A stretch of 64,000 nucleotides of DNA from Bacillus halotolerans (GTDB lineage: Bacteria; Bacillota; Bacilli; Bacillales; Bacillaceae). How positions within the stretch are numbered: the first letter of the stretch is position 1; the number at the start of each line of letters is the position of its first letter. Below, piece after piece: positions 18,357-27,898 of this stretch. Both the position numbers and the translations under genes were made by a program. The notes below the pieces were generated by a model. It was not told where the DNA came from, ran no database searches, and saw nothing but the letters and a program-made list of their open reading frames with translations. The stretch lies in NCBI RefSeq assembly GCF_001517105.1, contig NZ_LPVF01000008.1, positions 868,001 through 932,000 on the forward strand, written 5' to 3'.

Positions 18357-20270
18357 CTAATACTGCTTAGCAGATTCGAGCATTTTCTCTTTTGCTTCAT
18401 ATGCTTTTTGAACGCTTTCTTGTTCAGATACTTCAGCCACTCCGACATGCCACCAGCTGTCATAGCCGTCAGTCATTGTTTTTGGCAGCACTTTCATTTC
18501 AATCAACGTTGATACGTCTTGTTTCTTCGCATCCTCTAACGCCGCTTTTAACTCATCTACTGTGTTAGCACGGTACGTTTTCGCGCCGTAACCCTCAGCG
18601 ACTTTCGCGTAATCGACATTCAAGATTTGGTTGTCATCTGTGCGGAACTCACAGTAGTAGCTGCCGCTTCCGTGGTCCATTTGCAGGTTGTTGATACACC
18701 CGAATCCTGAGTTGTCAAAAAGCAGCACATTGATCTTCTTGTTATACTGAATCGCTGTGATCAGCTCGGAATGAAGCATCAGGAAGCTGCCGTCTCCGAC
18801 AATGGAATACACTTCTCTGTCTGGGTGAGCCAATTTAAGCCCCAGTGTGCCGGACACTTCATAGCCCATGCAGGAATATCCGTACTCCAGATGATACGTA
18901 TTCGGAACATTGGAGTGCCACAAACGCTGCAAATCTCCCGGAAGAGAGCCTGCCGAACAGATAATCACGCTGTCTTCAGGAATGGTATCGTTAATCGTCA
19001 GCAATGCCGTTGTTTGCGGAAGCTCGGTATTCAACGCGTCAGCGTACTCGTTTAGAATCTCTTGAGAGAAATGATGTTTGATTTCCGGATCAAAATCTTT
19101 CCGTTTAAATGTCACATTGCTGAGGCGGTCACGTTCAGCGAGCCATTCGTCCTTCAGCTCTTGAATCGTTAAGCCAAATTCACTCTTATAGCCTTCAAGC
19201 AGGCCGTGCAGTTTGCCAAGCGTCACTTTCGCATCCGCCACCACTTGGAACGCATCGAGTTTATACGCCTGCATTCGGCTGACATTGATGTTCAGAAACT
19301 TCGCTTTATCAAAATCAAAAGCGGTCTTAGAGGATGTTGCAAAATCCGTATATCTTGTGCCGATACCGATAATCAAATCCGCTTGGCGGGCCGCCTTATT
19401 TGCCGCGAGTGTTCCTGTGATGCCCATTCCGCCCAAGTTGTTCGGAAAATCAGCTTCCACAGTCGATTTGCCTGCCTGTGTTTCAACCAGCGGAATGTCA
19501 CAGGCCTCAGAAATGGCGATTAATTCATCGCGCGCACCGGAATATTTCGCGCCTCCGCCTACGAGGATCACAGGGTTTTTGCTGGCTTTAATCAGCTCCG
19601 CCGCACCTAGAAGCTCACGCTCGCTCGGCTGCATGCGATCAATATAGTGAACCCGTTTGACGAAGAAACTTTCATCGAAATCGTACGCTTCGCCTTCCAC
19701 ATCCTGAGAAATGCAAATGGTCGCCGGACCCGCTTTTGCCGGATCAGTCATGACTTCAAAAGCGCGAAGCAAGCTGCTCATCAGCTGCTCAGGGCGTGTA
19801 ATGCGATCCCAGTATCTCGATACAGGCTTCAATGCATCGTTTGTTGTAACCGCCGCACTGTACTCTTGCTCCATTTGCTGCAGTACAGGGTCGGGCTGCC
19901 TTGTCGCAAATGTATCTGCCGGAATGAAGAGAACAGGAATATTATTTGCCAATGCAGTGCCGGCTGCCGCCACTAAGTTGGCCGCTCCCGGTCCGACAGA
20001 TGTTGAAACCGCGTAAATTTTTCTTCTCAGCATTTGCTTGCTGTACGCCATTGCGGCATGCGCCATTCCCTGTTCATTTTTCCCTTGGTACACTTTTAAA
20101 TGGCCAGCATCCTGCTCAAGCGCCTGCCCAATCCCTAAAACATTTCCATGACCGAAAATCGTGAAAATCCCTTCTACAAAAGGCTCTTCCTTTCCATCTA
20201 CATGGATGTACTGCTGGTTTAAGAATGTAATCAGCGCTTGTGCTGTTGTTAAGCGAATTTTCTTACCCAC
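18357..20270 (-). CDS. iolD: IolD, trihydroxycyclohexanedione hydrolase (ThDP-dependent)
   Basis: A 637-residue thiamine-diphosphate enzyme that hydrolyses the cyclic dione to 5-deoxy-D-glucuronate, opening the inositol ring. Three-domain acetolactate-synthase-like layout: Pyr domain (IFGHGNVLGIGQALEQ near 40), central domain (PVILVGGGAKYSGARDEL near 222), and PP domain with the metal/ThDP motif VGDGSFLMLHSELITAI to FDNSGFG around 480-515. Start taken as GTG 20270 (MGKKIRLTTAQALI) with AAAGGTGGGATC upstream. Confidence 0.93.
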   Translation of the reverse strand: MGKKIRLTTAQALITFLNQQYIHVDGKEEPFVEGIFTIFGHGNVLGIGQALEQDAGHLKVYQGKNEQGMAHAAMAYSKQMLRRKIYAVSTSVGPGAANLVAAAGTALANNIPVLFIPADTFATRQPDPVLQQMEQEYSAAVTTNDALKPVSRYWDRITRPEQLMSSLLRAFEVMTDPAKAGPATICISQDVEGEAYDFDESFFVKRVHYIDRMQPSERELLGAAELIKASKNPVILVGGGAKYSGARDELIAISEACDIPLVETQAGKSTVEADFPNNLGGMGITGTLAANKAARQADLIIGIGTRYTDFATSSKTAFDFDKAKFLNINVSRMQAYKLDAFQVVADAKVTLGKLHGLLEGYKSEFGLTIQELKDEWLAERDRLSNVTFKRKDFDPEIKHHFSQEILNEYADALNTELPQTTALLTINDTIPEDSVIICSAGSLPGDLQRLWHSNVPNTYHLEYGYSCMGYEVSGTLGLKLAHPDREVYSIVGDGSFLMLHSELITAIQYNKKINVLLFDNSGFGCINNLQMDHGSGSYYCEFRTDDNQILNVDYAKVAEGYGAKTYRANTVDELKAALEDAKKQDVSTLIEMKVLPKTMTDGYDSWWHVGVAEVSEQESVQKAYEAKEKMLESAKQY

Positions 20271-20302
20271 AAACGATCCCACCTTTACTCGATCTTTTTC
20301 AA

Positions 20303-21280
20303 TTATGACTGTGCTTCAATAAGCTGTGCGATTTCATCCGCCGTCGGCATGGCTTCCGATGAGCTGTGCTTGCTGACAACAATGGAGGCTGAGGCGCTTC
20401 CGTATTTCAATGCCGTTTCAATGTCTTTGCCGCTGACAAGTCCATAGATAAAGGCCGAAGCATACGAGTCACCGGCTCCGAAGGTTTTCAGCACTTTTGT
20501 CTTGTACGCTTGGGCGCGGAAGACTTCGCCGGATTTGCTGTATGCGTAAGAGCCTTCTACGCCATGCTTGATGACGACAAGGTCGGCTGAATGGTCAAAT
20601 AAATAATTGACAGACTCTTCATTGCTGCCGCCTGTGCGGTTTTCCATGACATCGAATTCATCCCGTGTTCCGATGACGATATCGGACTGCTCAGCAACCA
20701 AAGAATAGTAAACAGCTGTTTCATCGGCTGACTGCCATGTATATGGGCGATAATCCAGTTCGAACACGACTTTTATCTGATGCTTTTTCGCATATTGAAC
20801 GGCTTTTAACACCGCTTCCCGTGATGGGCTTTTGGCGAGCGCTGTCCCGGACACGAGCAGCATTTTCGCATTTGCGATGTAGTCCTCGCTTACCTCTGAA
20901 GGCTCAAGATAAAGATCGGCCACGTCATCGCGGTACATTAAGATGCTGCATTCTTCCGGGCTCAGAATTTCAGTAAATGCGAGACCGGCTTTATGCCCTT
21001 CCTTATCAACGATCATTTGCGTTGTGTCTACCCCGGTGTTTCTCATATAGGCCTCTATGAATCTGCCATGCTGGTCATCTGGAATTTTACCGATAAAGCC
21101 CGCTTTTAAGCCGAGCTTTGAGCTGCCGATCGCGATATTCGCAGGTGAGCCGCCGACGTATTTCGAAAATGTCATCGTTTCTTCCATTGGGCGATTGTAT
21201 TCAACCGCGTTCAAATCAATACACGCCCGGCCGATGGCAACAATATCAAAGTCCTTCTCTTCATTGAATGTATACTTCAT
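20303..21280 (-). CDS. iolC: IolC, 5-dehydro-2-deoxygluconokinase
   Basis: A 325-residue PfkB/ribokinase-family sugar kinase that phosphorylates 2-deoxy-5-keto-D-gluconate; the product is the inducer that releases IolR. Motifs: KYVGGSPANIAIGSSKLG near 40-57 (PfkB signature 1) and KTFGAGDSYASAFIYG near 278-293 with catalytic Asp in GAGD. Start at ATG 21280 with GAGGAGTGGCTGTTTACG upstream, 23 bp after iolB; a longer in-frame start inside iolB has no support. Confidence 0.93.
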   Translation of the reverse strand: MKYTFNEEKDFDIVAIGRACIDLNAVEYNRPMEETMTFSKYVGGSPANIAIGSSKLGLKAGFIGKIPDDQHGRFIEAYMRNTGVDTTQMIVDKEGHKAGLAFTEILSPEECSILMYRDDVADLYLEPSEVSEDYIANAKMLLVSGTALAKSPSREAVLKAVQYAKKHQIKVVFELDYRPYTWQSADETAVYYSLVAEQSDIVIGTRDEFDVMENRTGGSNEESVNYLFDHSADLVVIKHGVEGSYAYSKSGEVFRAQAYKTKVLKTFGAGDSYASAFIYGLVSGKDIETALKYGSASASIVVSKHSSSEAMPTADEIAQLIEAQS

Positions 21281-21303
21281 CGTAAACAGCCACTCCTCAC
21301 TTG

Positions 21304-22119
21304 TTAGCGTTCTAAAATCCACTCATGAGCCGGATCATTATGAAACTTCCATTTTCGTGTCGGTCCTGCCATGACATTTAAATAGTAGGACGTATATCCG
21401 TCCGGCACACCTACCGGGTGATATCCCGCAGGAACGATGACAACGTTTTCATTTTCTACAGTCATTGTCTCGTCAATGGAGCGGTCATCTGTGTATACGC
21501 GCTGAAATACAAAGCCTTGCCCCGGATCTAATTCATGGTAGTAGGTTTCTTCCAAGAAGGATTCCTCCGGCAGGTTGTCTTGATCGTGTTTATGAGGCGG
21601 GTAGCTGGACCAGTTTCCGCTGTCTGTATAAACTTCAACCACTAATAAGCTGTTAGCTGAAGGATCTGAATCCGGAAGAATGTTGTGAACGGTCCGTTTG
21701 TTGGAAAACTTTCCGCGATGTTCAATCCCGTTGTCTTCCGCCTTGATCAGCTTTGTCGGAAGCTGTTTCTCTGATGGCGAATAGCAAAGCGCCACTCTCG
21801 CATCACTCTCTGCCGTAATCTCAAAGGCACGGTCATTGGAGATATAGACGCTGTCTGTCGGTTTTCTCTCAAATACGCTTTCACGCGTACCGATATTCTC
21901 AAAAGTCGATTCATGATCTGTCACTGTAATTTTCCCCGTTACCGCCACAATGCAGATTTCTTGTTTTTTCAATTCTTCTGTATAGCTTGAACCGGATGCG
22001 AGTTCTAACACTTTAAACTCTACATAGGTAAGATCTGAGTTTGATTTCGTTACTTCATGCACAAGCTTGACGCCGTTTGATACTTCATTCGACTGCGGCT
22101 TACGCAACAAATGACTCAT
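21304..22119 (-). CDS. iolB: IolB, 5-deoxyglucuronate isomerase
   Basis: A 271-residue bicupin that isomerises 5-deoxy-D-glucuronate to 2-deoxy-5-keto-D-gluconate. Metal-binding cupin motif SSYPPHKHDQDNLPEES near 172-188 with the YYHEL segment just after, and VIVPAGYHPVGVPDGY near 230. Start ATG has AGAGGAGGGCTTAACC upstream. It contains a cre site inside its coding sequence (21438-21451), through which CcpA blocks elongation of the operon under glucose. Confidence 0.93.
   Translation of the reverse strand: MSHLLRKPQSNEVSNGVKLVHEVTKSNSDLTYVEFKVLELASGSSYTEELKKQEICIVAVTGKITVTDHESTFENIGTRESVFERKPTDSVYISNDRAFEITAESDARVALCYSPSEKQLPTKLIKAEDNGIEHRGKFSNKRTVHNILPDSDPSANSLLVVEVYTDSGNWSSYPPHKHDQDNLPEESFLEETYYHELDPGQGFVFQRVYTDDRSIDETMTVENENVVIVPAGYHPVGVPDGYTSYYLNVMAGPTRKWKFHNDPAHEWILER
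21438..21451 (-). promoter_or_regulatory. cre site inside iolB
   Basis: TGAAAACGTTGTCA on the minus strand is a near-ideal catabolite-responsive element. A functional intragenic cre in iolB is known in B. subtilis. Confidence 0.85.
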
Positions 22120-22155
22120 GGTTAAGCCCTCCTCTTTCTATGGTAAGAATGAGTC

Positions 22156-22189
22156 CGAACAGCGCAAAGACACGCCGTTCGGCTGTTCG
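22156..22189 (-). other. Intercistronic hairpin iolA-iolB
   Basis: CGAACAGC and GCTGTTCG form a perfect 8-bp stem in the iolA-iolB gap, with no T-run after it. Probably a transcript-processing or stability element. Confidence 0.5.
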
Positions 22190-22193
22190 TCGT

Positions 22194-23657
22194 TTAGTTG
22201 AAATCAGGTGCCGGGTATCTTGCTGTCACCACTTTTTTACGCGTGTAGAAGTCAACGCTGTCTTTACCGTTCGCGTGCAGCGTTCCGAAGAATGAAGACT
22301 TCCAGCCGGAGAATGGGAAGAACGCCATCGGTGCCGGCACACCCAGGTTGATGCCGAGCATTCCCGCGTCAATATTTTCACGGAAGTAGCGGATGGCATT
22401 CGAATTGGATGTGAACAGGCAGGCGCCGTTCGCGAATTCAGACTTGTTGGCAATCTCAATGGCTTCTTTCAGGTTTTTCACACGAATGACGGATAGGACA
22501 GGAGCAAAGATTTCGTCTTTCCAGATCGTCATCTCTGTTGTGACATTATCGAAGATTGTCGGGCCGACAAAGTAGCCGTCGTCAGACACATTTTCACGTC
22601 CGTCACAAACGAGTCTCGCGCCTTCTTCCAGCCCTTTTTCAATGTAGCTGAGCGTGCGTTTCTTGTTGTCCTCACGAATAACCGGTCCCAAGAACACGCC
22701 GTCATCAAGGCCGTTTCCGATTTTAATCTCAGCGGCTTTTTCTTGAAGCTTCTCCATGAATTCATCAGCGATACCTTCTTCAACTGTCACAACCGCACAA
22801 GCCATGCAGCGTTCTCCGGCTGAACCGAAGGCTGCTCCGATGATGTTTGTGATCGTGTCTTCGAGATTCGCATCATTCAGGACAATCGTGTGGTTTTTCG
22901 CGCCTGTCAGAGATTGAACACGTTTTAAATTTTCGCTTCCTTTTTTGTAGACGTATTCACCGACCGGCTTGGAGCCTACGAATGAAATCGCTTTAATTTC
23001 AGGATGCTCGAGGATGCCGTTCACAACGTCATGCGCACCGTATACGACGTTGAAAACACCTTTTGGAAGGCCCGCTTTTTCAAAAAGCTCAACCAATTTC
23101 TCCGTTAACAGCGGCGTACGCTCAGACGGTTTTAAAATAAATGTGTTGCCGAGTGCAATTGCCATTGGGAACATCCAGCAAGGAACCATCATCGGGAAGT
23201 TAAATGGTGCGATTCCGCCGACAACTCCAATTGGATACCGGTAGTTCGCCGCTTCCACATCCGTCGCAATAGAAGCAAGTGAGTCACCCATCATCAGAGA
23301 AGGCGCGCCGGCCGCGAACTCAACGTTTTCAATCCCGCGTCCCACTTCCCCCAGAGCTTCTTTTGTGTTTTTGCCGTTTTCGATGGTAATCAGATGAGCA
23401 AGTTCTTCTTTATGCTGAGACAGCAGCTGCTGGAAGTTAAATAGAATTCTTGCACGGCGCGGAACCGCCACTTTCGACCATGTTTTAAATGCCTCACCCG
23501 CTGTTTGAGCCGCGTAATCAATATCTTCTTTTGTAGAAATCGGCACTTGGCACAGCACTTCTTTCGTAGCCGGATTGATAACGTCTTCATATTGATCCGT
23601 TTTGCTTTCAATCCATTCACCGTTGATATAGTTTTTTAATTTTCTGATTTCTGCCAT
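22194..23657 (-). CDS. iolA: IolA, methylmalonate/malonate semialdehyde dehydrogenase
   Basis: A 487-residue CoA-acylating aldehyde dehydrogenase that converts malonate semialdehyde to acetyl-CoA and CO2 (final pathway step). NAD-binding [20 protein letters not shown] near 148-167, ENIKR-like segment [16 protein letters not shown] near 230-245, catalytic Cys in [12 protein letters not shown] near 277-288. Unlike hydrolytic ALDHs it lacks the general-base Glu in ELGG (has LTGAK), as expected for this family. Start ATG 23657 with AAGGAGGCAATAAGA upstream. Confidence 0.95.
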   Translation of the reverse strand: MAEIRKLKNYINGEWIESKTDQYEDVINPATKEVLCQVPISTKEDIDYAAQTAGEAFKTWSKVAVPRRARILFNFQQLLSQHKEELAHLITIENGKNTKEALGEVGRGIENVEFAAGAPSLMMGDSLASIATDVEAANYRYPIGVVGGIAPFNFPMMVPCWMFPMAIALGNTFILKPSERTPLLTEKLVELFEKAGLPKGVFNVVYGAHDVVNGILEHPEIKAISFVGSKPVGEYVYKKGSENLKRVQSLTGAKNHTIVLNDANLEDTITNIIGAAFGSAGERCMACAVVTVEEGIADEFMEKLQEKAAEIKIGNGLDDGVFLGPVIREDNKKRTLSYIEKGLEEGARLVCDGRENVSDDGYFVGPTIFDNVTTEMTIWKDEIFAPVLSVIRVKNLKEAIEIANKSEFANGACLFTSNSNAIRYFRENIDAGMLGINLGVPAPMAFFPFSGWKSSFFGTLHANGKDSVDFYTRKKVVTARYPAPDFN

Positions 23658-23728
23658 TCTTATTGCCTCCTTCATTAGTAAACACATACACTTGTATGGA
23701 TGGTTCAGGATAGATTCATAAGATAACA

Positions 23729-23742
23729 ATTAAACGCTTTCA
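23729..23742 (-). promoter_or_regulatory. cre site in the iolA promoter region
   Basis: TGAAAGCGTTTAAT (minus strand), about 70 bp upstream of the iolA start, fits the CcpA-binding consensus. Confidence 0.75.
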
Positions 23743-23745
23743 AAA

Positions 23746-23756
23746 AAACCAAAAAA
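23746..23756 (+). promoter_or_regulatory. IolR-type half site near the iolA promoter
   Basis: AAACCAAAAAA fits the degenerate IolR motif WRAYCAADARD and adjoins the cre. Confidence 0.55.
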
Positions 23757-23823
23757 ATCAGTGGTTAGATACACTTTTTATGTAAGCAACCATATCATCA
23801 CTGAAATCGCACACAACAGGTTA

Positions 23824-23845
23824 CTTTTTGGTCATTTCTTGGTTA
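23824..23845 (-). promoter_or_regulatory. Tandem IolR sites in the iolA-iolR intergenic region
   Basis: On the minus strand TAACCAAGAAA is followed directly by TGACCAAAAAG. Both fit WRAYCAADARD in all positions and are spaced 11 bp, one helical turn, as expected for IolR direct repeats. Confidence 0.7.
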
Positions 23846-24007
23846 TATTCTAATCGTATAATACCCATAAGTCAATCATAAACACTACATTTTTTCATTA
23901 TTTTTATTATATTAATCTTTTAATCAATGAAGAGAGGTAAGAGAAGTCCGACGAATCTTGCAAAAGATACATACCAATGTTATCATTTTTTAAGCAACTA
24001 TTGATTA

Positions 24008-24018
24008 ACTTTTGGTTT
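24008..24018 (-). promoter_or_regulatory. IolR-type site upstream of iolR
   Basis: AAACCAAAAGT on the minus strand fits WRAYCAADARD, about 50 bp before the iolR start, consistent with autoregulation. Confidence 0.5.
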
Positions 24019-24065
24019 TTATTATATATTTACATTACTTTAAGATTCAAGAAGGAGTTTTTTGT

Positions 24066-24818
24066 ATGAAACTGATGCGGATACAGGAAATGGAGGAGTA
24101 CATTTTATCACATGGCACTGTTTCCTTAGATGAGCTGTGCCAGGTTTTCAATGTTTCGAAAAACACAGTCAGACGCGATATCAACAAGCTGACGGAAAAG
24201 GGTGCGATCGAAAAAGTATACGGCGGCGTAACATCAATTGAGAAAACCGCACTTGTTCCTTTTGAGAATCGCACCATCCAGCACCAAGATGAGAAAACAA
24301 AAATTGCCCATTATGCTTCCCGGTTTATTGAAGATCATGACCTAATCTTCATTGACTCAGGAACAACCACAAAATCGATTCTCGATACGCTTGATCCGAA
24401 CAAAAATGTCACCATTTTAACCAACAGCTTGGACATTATCAATGCGGCATCTGCTATGAAGAATATCAACTTAATCATTATCGGAAACAACTATAAAAGA
24501 AAAACACGCTCCTTTGTCGGCATGGATGATCCGGGCACTTTGGAGAAGTACAATATCAATAAAGCCTTTATGTCCGCAACCGGAACAACACTGACACACG
24601 GACTGACCAATTCGGACCTGCTCGAGTATGAGATTAAAAAGAGGATTTCTGAAAAAGCGAAAGAAGTGTATTTATTGGCCGACCATTCAAAATTCGGAAA
24701 ATCAACGCTGCTGACCTATGCGCCCTTTGACAGACTGCACTGTATTGTGACCTCTCAGCCGTTAGATGACGAGTACACGCAGTACTGCCATGAGCACCAA
24801 ATCGGCATTCATCTGGCC
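24066..24818 (+). CDS. iolR: IolR, DeoR-family repressor of inositol catabolism
   Basis: A 251-residue DeoR-family regulator (stop codon at 24819-24821). N-terminal helix-turn-helix with FNVSKNTVRRDINKL near 26-40, followed by GAIEKVYGGV; C-terminal sugar-phosphate-sensing domain with FIDSGTTTKSILD near 97-109 and LADHSKFGKSTL near 200-211. It represses the divergent iol operon and its own operon; the inducer is the IolC product. Start at ATG 24066, which has AAGGAGTTTTTTGT upstream; an earlier in-frame start would add 18 hydrophobic residues without a ribosome site. Followed by iolS. Confidence 0.93.
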
Positions 24819-24874
24819 TAACGTTTACAATAGTGTTGAGAGTCTTTCATCAATTTTATTCCAGGAGGTAGATC

Positions 24875-25807
24875 ATGAAAAAAGCAACACTCGGAAAATC
24901 AGACTTGCAGGTATTCCCTATCGGATTAGGAACAAATGCTGTCGGAGGACATAACCTCTACCCGAATCTGAATGAAGAAACCGGAAAAGAATTGGTTCGC
25001 GAGGCCATTCGTAATGGCGTGACCATGTTAGACACCGCTTATATTTATGGCATCGGCCGTTCGGAAGAGCTAATTGGTGAAGTGCTGCGCGAGTTCAATC
25101 GTGAAGATGTCGTCATTGCCACAAAAGCCGCGCACAGAAAAGAAGGAAATGACTTTGTTTTTGATAATTCGCCTGAGTTTCTGAAAAAATCAGTTGATGA
25201 AAGCCTGAAACGTTTGAATACCGATTATATCGATCTGTTCTACATTCACTTTCCGGATGAACATACGCCGAAGGATGAAGCGGTTAACGCACTGAATGAA
25301 ATGAAGCAAGCCGGAAAAATCCGTTCCATCGGTGTCTCCAATTTCTCTCTGGAACAGCTGAAGGAAGCCAACAGAGACGGTTTGGTCGATGTGCTTCAGG
25401 GTGAATACAACCTGTTAAACCGTGAAGCGGAAACAACCTTCTTCCCGTATACGAAGGAACACAATATTTCATTCATCCCTTACTTCCCGCTTGTATCAGG
25501 ATTACTGGCCGGAAAATATACGGAAGATACGACATTCCCTGAAGGAGACCTGCGAAACGAACAGGAACACTTCAAGGGCGAGCGTTTCAAAGAAAATATC
25601 AGAAAGGTCAACAAACTGGCGCCGATTGCTGAAAAGCACAACGTGGACATCCCTCACATCGTATTGGCTTGGTATTTGGCAAGACCGGAAATTGACATTT
25701 TAATCCCTGGGGCAAAACGTGCCGATCAGCTGATTGATAACATCAAAACAGCCGATGTAACGCTTTCTCAGGAGGATATTTCGTTTATTGATAAGCTGTT
25801 CGCATAA
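24875..25807 (+). CDS. iolS: IolS, aldo-keto reductase (AKR11A)
   Basis: A 310-residue NADPH-dependent aldo-keto reductase. Catalytic tetrad visible: Asp in [19 protein letters not shown] (with Tyr), Lys in VVIATKAA near 75, and His in YIHFPDEH near 115. NADPH-binding [12 protein letters not shown] is near 282-293. The in vivo substrate is unknown. Start ATG follows AGGAGGTAGATC, 53 bp after iolR, so the two are likely co-transcribed. Confidence 0.93.
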   Translation: MKKATLGKSDLQVFPIGLGTNAVGGHNLYPNLNEETGKELVREAIRNGVTMLDTAYIYGIGRSEELIGEVLREFNREDVVIATKAAHRKEGNDFVFDNSPEFLKKSVDESLKRLNTDYIDLFYIHFPDEHTPKDEAVNALNEMKQAGKIRSIGVSNFSLEQLKEANRDGLVDVLQGEYNLLNREAETTFFPYTKEHNISFIPYFPLVSGLLAGKYTEDTTFPEGDLRNEQEHFKGERFKENIRKVNKLAPIAEKHNVDIPHIVLAWYLARPEIDILIPGAKRADQLIDNIKTADVTLSQEDISFIDKLFA

Positions 25808-25811
25808 TAAG

Positions 25812-25848
25812 AAAACAGCCTTCTCCATGGGGAAGGCTGTTTTTTTTG
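25812..25848 (+). terminator. Terminator of iolRS
   Basis: AAAACAGCCTTC-loop-GAAGGCTGTTTTTTTT hairpin right after iolS. Confidence 0.9.
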
Positions 25849-26079
25849 CCCATAAATTGGTTTGATTTTGATACAAAACTTACAAAAAGAGCCATGAATC
25901 CGATAAAATAAAGGTAGTTTATCTCAGAAAGAAAGTGATTGAAAAAGCTAAACATGATATGAAAGATTGATATGACGCTAGAATCAGCTAGCAATAGAAT
26001 AAGCTCATCAGCTTCTATCACTTTTGCAGACGATTCAAACCAGAAATAACGGGCCGTTGCGGTCTATGGAGGAAACAGA

Positions 26080-26733
26080 ATGAAACTGAAATATGTTAAA
26101 GCCTTAGTTGCAGTAACCGTTGCTTTAGGTGTACTGCTGCCATCAGCCATTTCTCACGCAAAAAGTTTTAGCGGCCGCTCATCATCCAGCCACAGCAGCC
26201 GAAGTTCAAGCTCGTCATACAGCGGAAGCTATAAATCCAGCCCGAAATCAAGCTACAGTTCAGGATCAAGCTCTTCAAGCAACAAGTCCAAAACGTCTGA
26301 TTCATCATCATCATCATCGATTTCACTGAAAAAGAAATCTTCCGAAAAGACAAGCTCATCAAGCTCTAATAAATCGCCAGGCACGTTTTCCGGCGCCACA
26401 TCAAAAGTAAGCGGAAAGACATACAGCGGAAAAACATCTAAAGCTTATGTTGGCGGACGTTATGTTTCAGTGAATCATTATTACAATGCAGGATTCTCGC
26501 CATCAGGATGGTTTGGCTATTATAGCGGATTCACAACAAGCATGTTCATGATCAGCATGATGCACCCTTGGGGCTACACCTATCATCCAGTCGGGGGCCC
26601 GGGCTATGTTTCTTATGGCGCTTCACCCATTGCCTGGATCGTGGATATCATCGCTTTGATCATTATTTTACTCATTGTCATCGCACTGATTCGTGCATTT
26701 AAAACACCGAAGACGTACAGAAGGAGCTTTTAG
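26080..26733 (+). CDS. Ser-rich exported membrane protein (unrecognised)
   Basis: A 217-residue protein I do not recognise by name. Residues 1-28 are a signal peptide (ending ISHAKS). Residues 29-110 are a very Ser-rich low-complexity stretch (more than half Ser, with Lys), likely unstructured outside the cell. This is followed by a Gly/Tyr segment with two hydrophobic helices (about 145-165 and 188-210) and a basic tail (FKTPKTYRRSF). Start ATG has GGAGGAAACAGA upstream. The stop is 3 bp before the yxcD start, so both are translated together. Its function cannot be inferred. Confidence 0.8.
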   Translation: MKLKYVKALVAVTVALGVLLPSAISHAKSFSGRSSSSHSSRSSSSSYSGSYKSSPKSSYSSGSSSSSNKSKTSDSSSSSSISLKKKSSEKTSSSSSNKSPGTFSGATSKVSGKTYSGKTSKAYVGGRYVSVNHYYNAGFSPSGWFGYYSGFTTSMFMISMMHPWGYTYHPVGGPGYVSYGASPIAWIVDIIALIIILLIVIALIRAFKTPKTYRRSF

Positions 26734-26736
26734 GTA

Positions 26737-27042
26737 ATGAAATTGGTATTAAATGAGCAAGAAATTGTAGACGGGATTTGTGTGTATATTTCTAATGAAG
26801 AAGAGATTTACCCTGAGGACGTTGAAGTAAAAGAGCTGTCTTACAACAAGCGTACAGGATTCTTCGCTGAAGCCAAATATGGCCTTCATCACAAGCAGCT
26901 TGAGTCAGATGACATTTCAGAAGGCATTATTCAGTTCTTAGAGGAATACCACAACTTCAATCCAGACGTTACCGTCGTTGAATTGCAATTTGATAAGAAA
27001 AAAGGTTTCTCCGCCTTGGTTTTTGTCAACGAGGGAGCATAA
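26737..27042 (+). CDS. yxcD: YxcD, DUF2653-type small protein
   Basis: A 101-residue acidic soluble protein of the YxcD/DUF2653 type: VLNEQEIVDGICVYISNEEE at the start and a repeated EL.YNK..GF / EL.FDKK.GF pattern, suggesting two similar beta-hairpins. Function unknown. Ribosome site AGGAGCTTTTAGGTA lies in the 3' end of the preceding gene; co-expression with the Ser-rich membrane protein is certain from the 3-bp gap. Confidence 0.75.
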   Translation: MKLVLNEQEIVDGICVYISNEEEIYPEDVEVKELSYNKRTGFFAEAKYGLHHKQLESDDISEGIIQFLEEYHNFNPDVTVVELQFDKKKGFSALVFVNEGA

Positions 27043-27050
27043 AAATCAAG

Positions 27051-27078
27051 ACCTTACTCCGCGCGAGTAAGGTTTTTT
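27051..27078 (+). terminator. Terminator of yxcD operon
   Basis: ACCTTACTC-CGCGC-GAGTAAGGTTTTTT hairpin immediately after the stop codon. Confidence 0.9.
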
Positions 27079-27218
27079 GATGTTTTTCCCCTCCGGCACT
27101 CTTCCGGTAAACAGGAAGAGCACACTGCCTAGAGATAACATGCAAAGCCTCCTTTTACTCATATCCTTGCGTCAAAAAGGTTTTGGCGCTTACAATGATT
27201 TTGAAAGGAATGATTACA

Positions 27219-27785
27219 ATGGCAAATGCTCAATTCCCTCTTATCACACAAAACCTTTCTCTCGATCTCGTGAATACTGAAATCATAAGCTATGACAAAC
27301 GGCACGATCTCATCCAGTCAGAAAAAGACCTGATGACATGGTTTGAAATAATGGGAGAAACTGCTCCTTTTCTCAGTTCTTTGACGCTACAGGAAGTTCG
27401 GGGACAATTGCAGCGGATTCATCAATTCCGGGCTGAACTGAGAAAACACTTTGAGCATATCGCCGAAGGCAGTGAACCTTCTCCAGCTTTTATCTCTTTC
27501 CTGCAAGATCAAATCGCCGCCGCTCCTTTTTCTTATCAAATCTTAGATGACAAACTTGCCCGCATTCCGAATGGAAAACCAGATGATTCTATTTTATCGC
27601 TTATCGCTTACGATGCCTTATGGCTGATTCATACAAAAGAAATTCAACAGCTGAAACGGTGCGCGAACGAAAAGTGCATTTTGCTTTTTCTTGATAAAAC
27701 AGGAAGGCGAAAATGGTGCTCCATGAAGATATGCGGCAACAGACAAAAAGTCTCACGCCATCAGAAAAAAATCAATAATGAGTAA
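27219..27785 (+). CDS. CGNR zinc-finger (ABATE-domain) transcriptional regulator
   Basis: A 188-residue regulator of the CGNR family. The N-terminal helical stress-response (ABATE-type) domain covers residues 5-130 (NLSLDLVNTEI near the start). The C-terminal treble-clef finger is Cys-X4-Cys (RCANEKCILLF), then KTGRRKWCSMKICGNRQK with the diagnostic CGNR. Start at ATG 27219 with GAAAGGAATGATTACA before it; upstream in-frame ATGs have none. I do not recall this gene at this place in 168, so it is probably part of an accessory cassette with the HPP gene downstream, which it may control. Confidence 0.85.
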   Translation: MANAQFPLITQNLSLDLVNTEIISYDKRHDLIQSEKDLMTWFEIMGETAPFLSSLTLQEVRGQLQRIHQFRAELRKHFEHIAEGSEPSPAFISFLQDQIAAAPFSYQILDDKLARIPNGKPDDSILSLIAYDALWLIHTKEIQQLKRCANEKCILLFLDKTGRRKWCSMKICGNRQKVSRHQKKINNE

Positions 27786-27815
27786 AAAAACCGTTCCCCA
27801 GAGAACGGTCTTTTT
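27785..27815 (+). terminator. Terminator after the CGNR regulator gene
   Basis: AAAACCGTTC-CCCAGA-GAACGGTCTTTTT hairpin next to the stop codon; the HPP gene therefore needs its own promoter. Confidence 0.85.
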
Positions 27816-27828
27816 ATTGACTCAAAGA

Positions 27829-27877
27829 ACTAACCTATAAAAATAAAATTGACAGGTTAGTATTTAACTATTATCCT
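27829..27877 (+). promoter_or_regulatory. Promoter with inverted-repeat operator for the HPP gene
   Basis: -35 TTGACA (27849-27854), 17-bp spacer, -10 TATCCT (27872-27877). ACTAACCT (27829-27836) and AGGTTAGT (27854-27861) form an 8-bp perfect inverted repeat flanking the -35 box, the layout of a repressor operator. Confidence 0.7.
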
Positions 27878-27898
27878 ATACATACTGGAGGGATAAAT

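Larger units (their letters stand above)
23658..24065. other. iolA-iolR divergent control region (408 bp)
   Basis: AT-rich noncoding region containing the cre and IolR sites listed separately. No open frame of interest was seen. The divergent promoters of iolA and iolR must lie here; their exact -35/-10 boxes are not obvious by eye. Confidence 0.7.
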
